From contig CAZGCA010000126.1 in the NCBI GenBank assembly GCA_964524145.1, positions 1 through 9,803 on the forward strand: a stretch of 9,803 nt of DNA, given 5' to 3'. Made by a program: the position numbers and the translations under genes. The DNA is from CAZGCA01 sp964524145 (lineage in GTDB: Bacteria > Hydrogenedentota > CAZGCA01). This document shows positions 7,324 through 9,803 of the stretch, in pieces. The first letter of the stretch is position 1, and each line of letters starts with the position of its first letter. The notes under the pieces were generated by a model. It did not search any database, was not told the origin of the DNA, and worked only from the letters and a program-made list of their open reading frames with translations.

Positions 7324-7330
7324 ACCGCCT

Positions 7331-8260
7331 TCAGCCGGATTCGCGGTAGTAGGGTCGGCCGAGAGAGGCGGGGGGAGTTGCGCGGCCGACGAAGCCTACG
7401 AGCACGACCATGGTGAGGATGTAGGGTATCATCTGGACGAACTGGACGGGGATGGTGCCGGTGCCTTGAAGCCGCATCTGTAGCGCGTCGGCAAACCCGA
7501 ACAGCAGGCACGCGCCGAACGTGCCGCCGGGCGTCCATTTGCCGAAGATGAGCGCTGCGAGCGCGAGAAACCCGCGGCCGGCGGTCATGTTGCGGACAAA
7601 CTGTGAGCCGTGGCTGACCGAGAGAAACGCGCCTGCCGTGCCGGCGAGCACGCCGCTGATGAGCACGGCGACCGTGCGGACGGCTTCGACGTTGATGCCG
7701 GCGGCCCGGGCAGCGTGAGGGTTCTCGCCGCACGCGCGCAGTCTGAGCCCGAAGACGGTTTTGTATACCACGAAATACGCTGCAATGACGACGATCCAGG
7801 CGATGTACACCAGCGGCGAATGGCCGCTCAGCACTGTCCCGATCACCGGGAGCCCGTCGATCAGGGGTATATGCAGTTCGGGCAGCGGGTTGGCGATGGG
7901 TGGAGTGGAGCCCGTGGTGTCGAAGATGGCCTTGGCGAGGAAAGGTGTCGCGCCGAGCGCGAGAATGTTGATGCCTGCGCCGCTGACGATCTGGTCGGCA
8001 CGCCAGCGGACGGACGCGAGCGCGTGCAGGGATGCAACCACTGCGCCTGCCGTGGCGGCGGCGAGCACCCCGACCCATGCCGAGCCCGAGAAGTAGGCGA
8101 CGGTCGCCCCGGCAAACGCGCCGATAAGCATCAACCCTTCGAGAGCGATGTTGACGACGCCGCTGCGTTCGCAAAACAGGCCGCCACAGGCCGCGAGCAG
8201 CAGAGGCGTGCTGAGCCGGATCGCCGAGGCGAGCAACGCTACGTCGAGAATGCCTTTCAT
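7331..8260 (-). CDS. BMP-type nucleoside/simple-sugar ABC transporter, permease 2
   Basis: This is a 309-residue very hydrophobic protein of the BPD_transp_2 permease family, resembling the second permease of nucleoside importers such as Bacillus subtilis NupQ (YufQ) or PnrE-like proteins. Key marks are ERSGVVNIALEGLML at 31-45 after the first membrane helix, and the cytoplasmic coupling loop GLRLRACGENPHAARAAGIN at 171-190. Several further membrane helices end at a short polar tail. I chose the ATG at 8260 because the product then begins MKGILDVALL, as family members do. An in-frame TTG at 8299 would add 13 polar residues and sits directly against its purine run. The binding site for the ATG is weak. 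It pairs with permease 1 upstream and is the last gene of the operon. The substrate is inferred from family only; nucleosides are best known, simple sugars possible. Confidence 0.9.
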   Translation of the reverse strand: MKGILDVALLASAIRLSTPLLLAACGGLFCERSGVVNIALEGLMLIGAFAGATVAYFSGSAWVGVLAAATAGAVVASLHALASVRWRADQIVSGAGINILALGATPFLAKAIFDTTGSTPPIANPLPELHIPLIDGLPVIGTVLSGHSPLVYIAWIVVIAAYFVVYKTVFGLRLRACGENPHAARAAGINVEAVRTVAVLISGVLAGTAGAFLSVSHGSQFVRNMTAGRGFLALAALIFGKWTPGGTFGACLLFGFADALQMRLQGTGTIPVQFVQMIPYILTMVVLVGFVGRATPPASLGRPYYRESG

Positions 8261-8380
8261 ACCGGTTGCACCATGCGAATCATATTGCCTTTTGTTCAAC
8301 CCTCTCAGGGCGGCTATTCAAATTGCTCCACTCCATGGAGCGCAACGCAGCCGCACTGTCGTTCACTGGCGAGCAACAGA
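8261..8380. other. Unusual spacer between the two permease genes
   Basis: About 120 non-coding bases separate the permease genes, which in such operons usually overlap or nearly touch. The spacer holds a hairpin GCTCCA-CTCCA-TGGAGC at 8325-8341, whose loop duplicates the CTCCA of the stem. I see no promoter pair and no small gene. It may be an insertion of repeat DNA; the heptamer repeat adjoins it on the right. Confidence 0.45.
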
Positions 8381-9451
8381 CTACTGACAACTGACAACTC
8401 CTTCCGGCCGCGGCAGGATGCGCCTGAAAACCTGTTCGGCGCAGAGCGCGACCATGATGATGCCTTCGATTGCCAGCACGACGTCCTTGCTCACGTTTTC
8501 GCTGAATACGTCAACGCGGATGCCGCCGCGCACGAGTCCGCCGAAAAATATCGAGGCGAGGACGATGCCTGCGGGATGGTTGCGGCCGAGCAGTGCGACG
8601 GCGATGCCGAGAAACCCGTATCCTGGCGAGAATCCGTCGAAGAACCTGTACCTGTAGCCGAGCACTTCGTGGACGCCGACAAGACCCGCAAGCGCGCCGC
8701 TGAGCGCCATCGAGAGTGCCGTGATCCGGGCCACGTTGATCCCGCTCGTCTTTGCGGCGTTCGGGTTGAGTCCCGTGGCGCGTATCTCGAACCCGAGCTT
8801 TGTGCGCGAAAACAACAGGTAGACCGCGACACACATCACTATGGCCAGGAAGAACGCGGCGTTCAGTCCGGATCGTTCCGAGAACAGCCACGGGAAGAGT
8901 GCCGAAAGCCTGGGTATTCGGGCTGACTCCGTGATGAGAAGCGTTTGAGGGACCTGGTCGCCGGGCGCGCGGTACGGTTGGGTTACAAGGTAGTTGGTGA
9001 GCCCGATAGCGATGAAGTTCATCATGATGGTGTTGATGACTTCGTGTATGCCGAACCGCGCTTTCAGAACGCCGGGTATATAACCCCATACGCCGCCTGC
9101 GAGTGCCGCAGCGAGTATGCACGCGGGAACGAGCACAACGGCGGGCATGCCCGCGAATGTCAACGCAACCCAGACGGCTGCGAACGCTCCGAGGTGCAGC
9201 TGTCCTTCGGCGCCGATGTTGAACAGGCCCGCACGGAAGCCGAGGCCGACCGCGAGGCCGGTGAATATGAGCGGTGTGGCAAAGAAGAGCGTGTAGCTCA
9301 GTCCTTCGAGGGAGCCGAACGCGCTGCCGAAGAGTATCGAGTATACTTCGAGCGGGTTGTCGCCGGCGGCAAGTATCACCACCGCGCCGATCAGGAGGCC
9401 CGCAACGACCGCCGCGACGGAGGGAAACGCTCCTTCGACGAGCCGTCTCAT
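8381..9451 (-). CDS. BMP-type nucleoside/simple-sugar ABC transporter, permease 1
   Basis: This is a 356-residue inner-membrane protein of the BPD_transp_2 family, like Bacillus subtilis NupP (YufP). A hydrophobic N-terminal helix (about 10-30) precedes the family hallmark FRAGLFNIGAEGQLHLG at 72-88. The coupling loop RTKLGFEIRATGLNPNAAK lies at 216-234, followed by TSGINV, with more helices after it and a membrane-embedded glycine-rich region near 290-300. The length is normal for the family. The ATG overlaps the stop of the upstream ATPase gene as ATGA (9448-9451), so translation is coupled. With permease 2 it would form the heteromeric translocation pore. The last residues (VVSCQ) and the stop are encoded by a small heptamer repeat, so the natural C-terminus may have been replaced by a few residues. 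Substrate specificity is inferred from family relatives. Confidence 0.93.
   Translation of the reverse strand: MRRLVEGAFPSVAAVVAGLLIGAVVILAAGDNPLEVYSILFGSAFGSLEGLSYTLFFATPLIFTGLAVGLGFRAGLFNIGAEGQLHLGAFAAVWVALTFAGMPAVVLVPACILAAALAGGVWGYIPGVLKARFGIHEVINTIMMNFIAIGLTNYLVTQPYRAPGDQVPQTLLITESARIPRLSALFPWLFSERSGLNAAFFLAIVMCVAVYLLFSRTKLGFEIRATGLNPNAAKTSGINVARITALSMALSGALAGLVGVHEVLGYRYRFFDGFSPGYGFLGIAVALLGRNHPAGIVLASIFFGGLVRGGIRVDVFSENVSKDVVLAIEGIIMVALCAEQVFRRILPRPEGVVSCQ
8383..8399. repeat. Heptamer tandem repeat at the end of permease 1
   Basis: The unit ACTGACA occurs at 8383-8389 and 8390-8396, followed by ACT, making about 2.4 copies. It lies over the last codons of permease 1 and touches its stop codon. 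The copy number is small, so chance is possible, but short heptamer tracts of this kind are known as dispersed intergenic repeats. Confidence 0.4.
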
Positions 9452-9803
9452 GCCGCGCCTATCATCATCGAGCCGAGATCGGTACGGGTCTTCTCGCCGC
9501 GCTCGAACGGGCCGAAGAGTCGCCCGGAGTACATGACCGCTGTGCGGTCGGCGATCTCGAACGCTTCGTCAAGTTCCGCAGAGATGAGCAGTATTGCCGC
9601 ACCAGCGTCGCGCAGGTCGATCAGCCTGCGGTGGATTGTGCGTCGTGCGGCGAGGTCGACACCGCGCGTCGGGTACGCGGCAACGAGCACCTGCGGGTGC
9701 GACAAAAGCTCGCGACCCACGAGCAGCTTCTGCTGGTTGCCGCCCGAAAGGTATTTCGCCGACGTTTCGGGATCGGTCGGCCGGACATCGTACTCGCGGA
9801 TCA
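9448..9803 (-). CDS. ATP-binding protein of the BMP-type ABC importer, C-terminal part (cut by window edge)
   Basis: The last 117 complete codons of an ATPase gene are present; the gene continues beyond the right edge. I read the frame past the internal GTG at 9720 to the edge because it stays open and carries the ABC signature LSGGNQQK (visible residues 18-25). That signature with NQQK is typical of the second nucleotide-binding domain in the tandem ATPases of simple-sugar and nucleoside importers (RbsA, MglA, NupO/YufO type). It is followed by VLVAAYPTRGVD, a degenerate Walker B/D-loop region without the usual catalytic Glu, as is normal for this family, and by ISAELDEAFEIADR in the switch region. 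The full protein would be expected to be about 500 residues. It overlaps permease 1 by four bases and would energise the two permeases at the cytoplasmic face. Confidence 0.93.
   Translation of the reverse strand, partial: IREYDVRPTDPETSAKYLSGGNQQKLLVGRELLSHPQVLVAAYPTRGVDLAARRTIHRRLIDLRDAGAAILLISAELDEAFEIADRTAVMYSGRLFGPFERGEKTRTDLGSMMIGAA

Noticed and set aside
7269..8174. 301-codon arginine-rich frame on the minus strand
   Set aside because: It is a shifted-frame shadow of permease 2.
7610..8926. 438-codon open frame on the plus strand opposite the permease genes
   Set aside because: It runs antisense through two well-recognised permeases and the spacer, with charged low-complexity content typical of the reverse frame of GC-rich genes.

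Overview
The window looks like a chromosomal segment from a GC-rich, free-living bacterium with a large, repeat-laden genome. Three things suggest this: a heparinase II/III-like lyase with an N-terminal four-cysteine motif, secreted proteins built of carboxypeptidase-regulatory-like (Ig-fold) domains, and intergenic DNA full of palindromic repeats. This combination is familiar from uncultivated Planctomycetes, Lentisphaerae, Hydrogenedentes and Poribacteria-like lineages. That placement is an impression from gene style only; there is no rRNA or other marker gene here.

Layout. Bases 47-2806 (+) encode a 919-residue heparinase II/III-family protein. Bases 2807-3791 contain no convincing gene. 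The first 600 bases of this gap are a cluster of unrelated palindromic or inverted repeats: hairpins at 2817-2896, a nested inverted repeat at 2938-3007, a 250-base composite inverted repeat at 3131-3380 and a short triplet-like repeat at 3389-3415. Bases 3792-7312 (+) hold two overlapping genes for exported proteins with the same domain order: signal peptide, helical segment, carbohydrate-binding-like jelly roll, then three Ig-like carboxypeptidase-regulatory-like segments. They look like a diverged tandem duplication and sample as less GC-rich than their flanks.

Bases 7331-9803 lie on the minus strand and converge on the pair, with a hairpin between the two stop codons. They encode the 3' end of an operon for a BMP-type (nucleoside / simple-sugar) ABC importer: the C-terminal end of the tandem ATP-binding protein (cut by the window edge), then permease 1, then permease 2. 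The ATPase and permease 1 overlap by ATGA. Permease 2 is separated from permease 1 by an unusual spacer of about 120 bases next to a heptamer repeat. The substrate-binding lipoprotein of such systems would be expected beyond the right edge.

How the genes fit together. The ABC genes form one uptake system, and the two Ig-like proteins are probably co-translated surface or periplasmic partners. The lyase may serve polysaccharide breakdown, but nothing in the sequence ties it functionally to the other two units. I see no defence system, CRISPR array, RNA gene, transposase or phage gene. The least described items are the tandem secreted pair and the repeat cluster in front of it.
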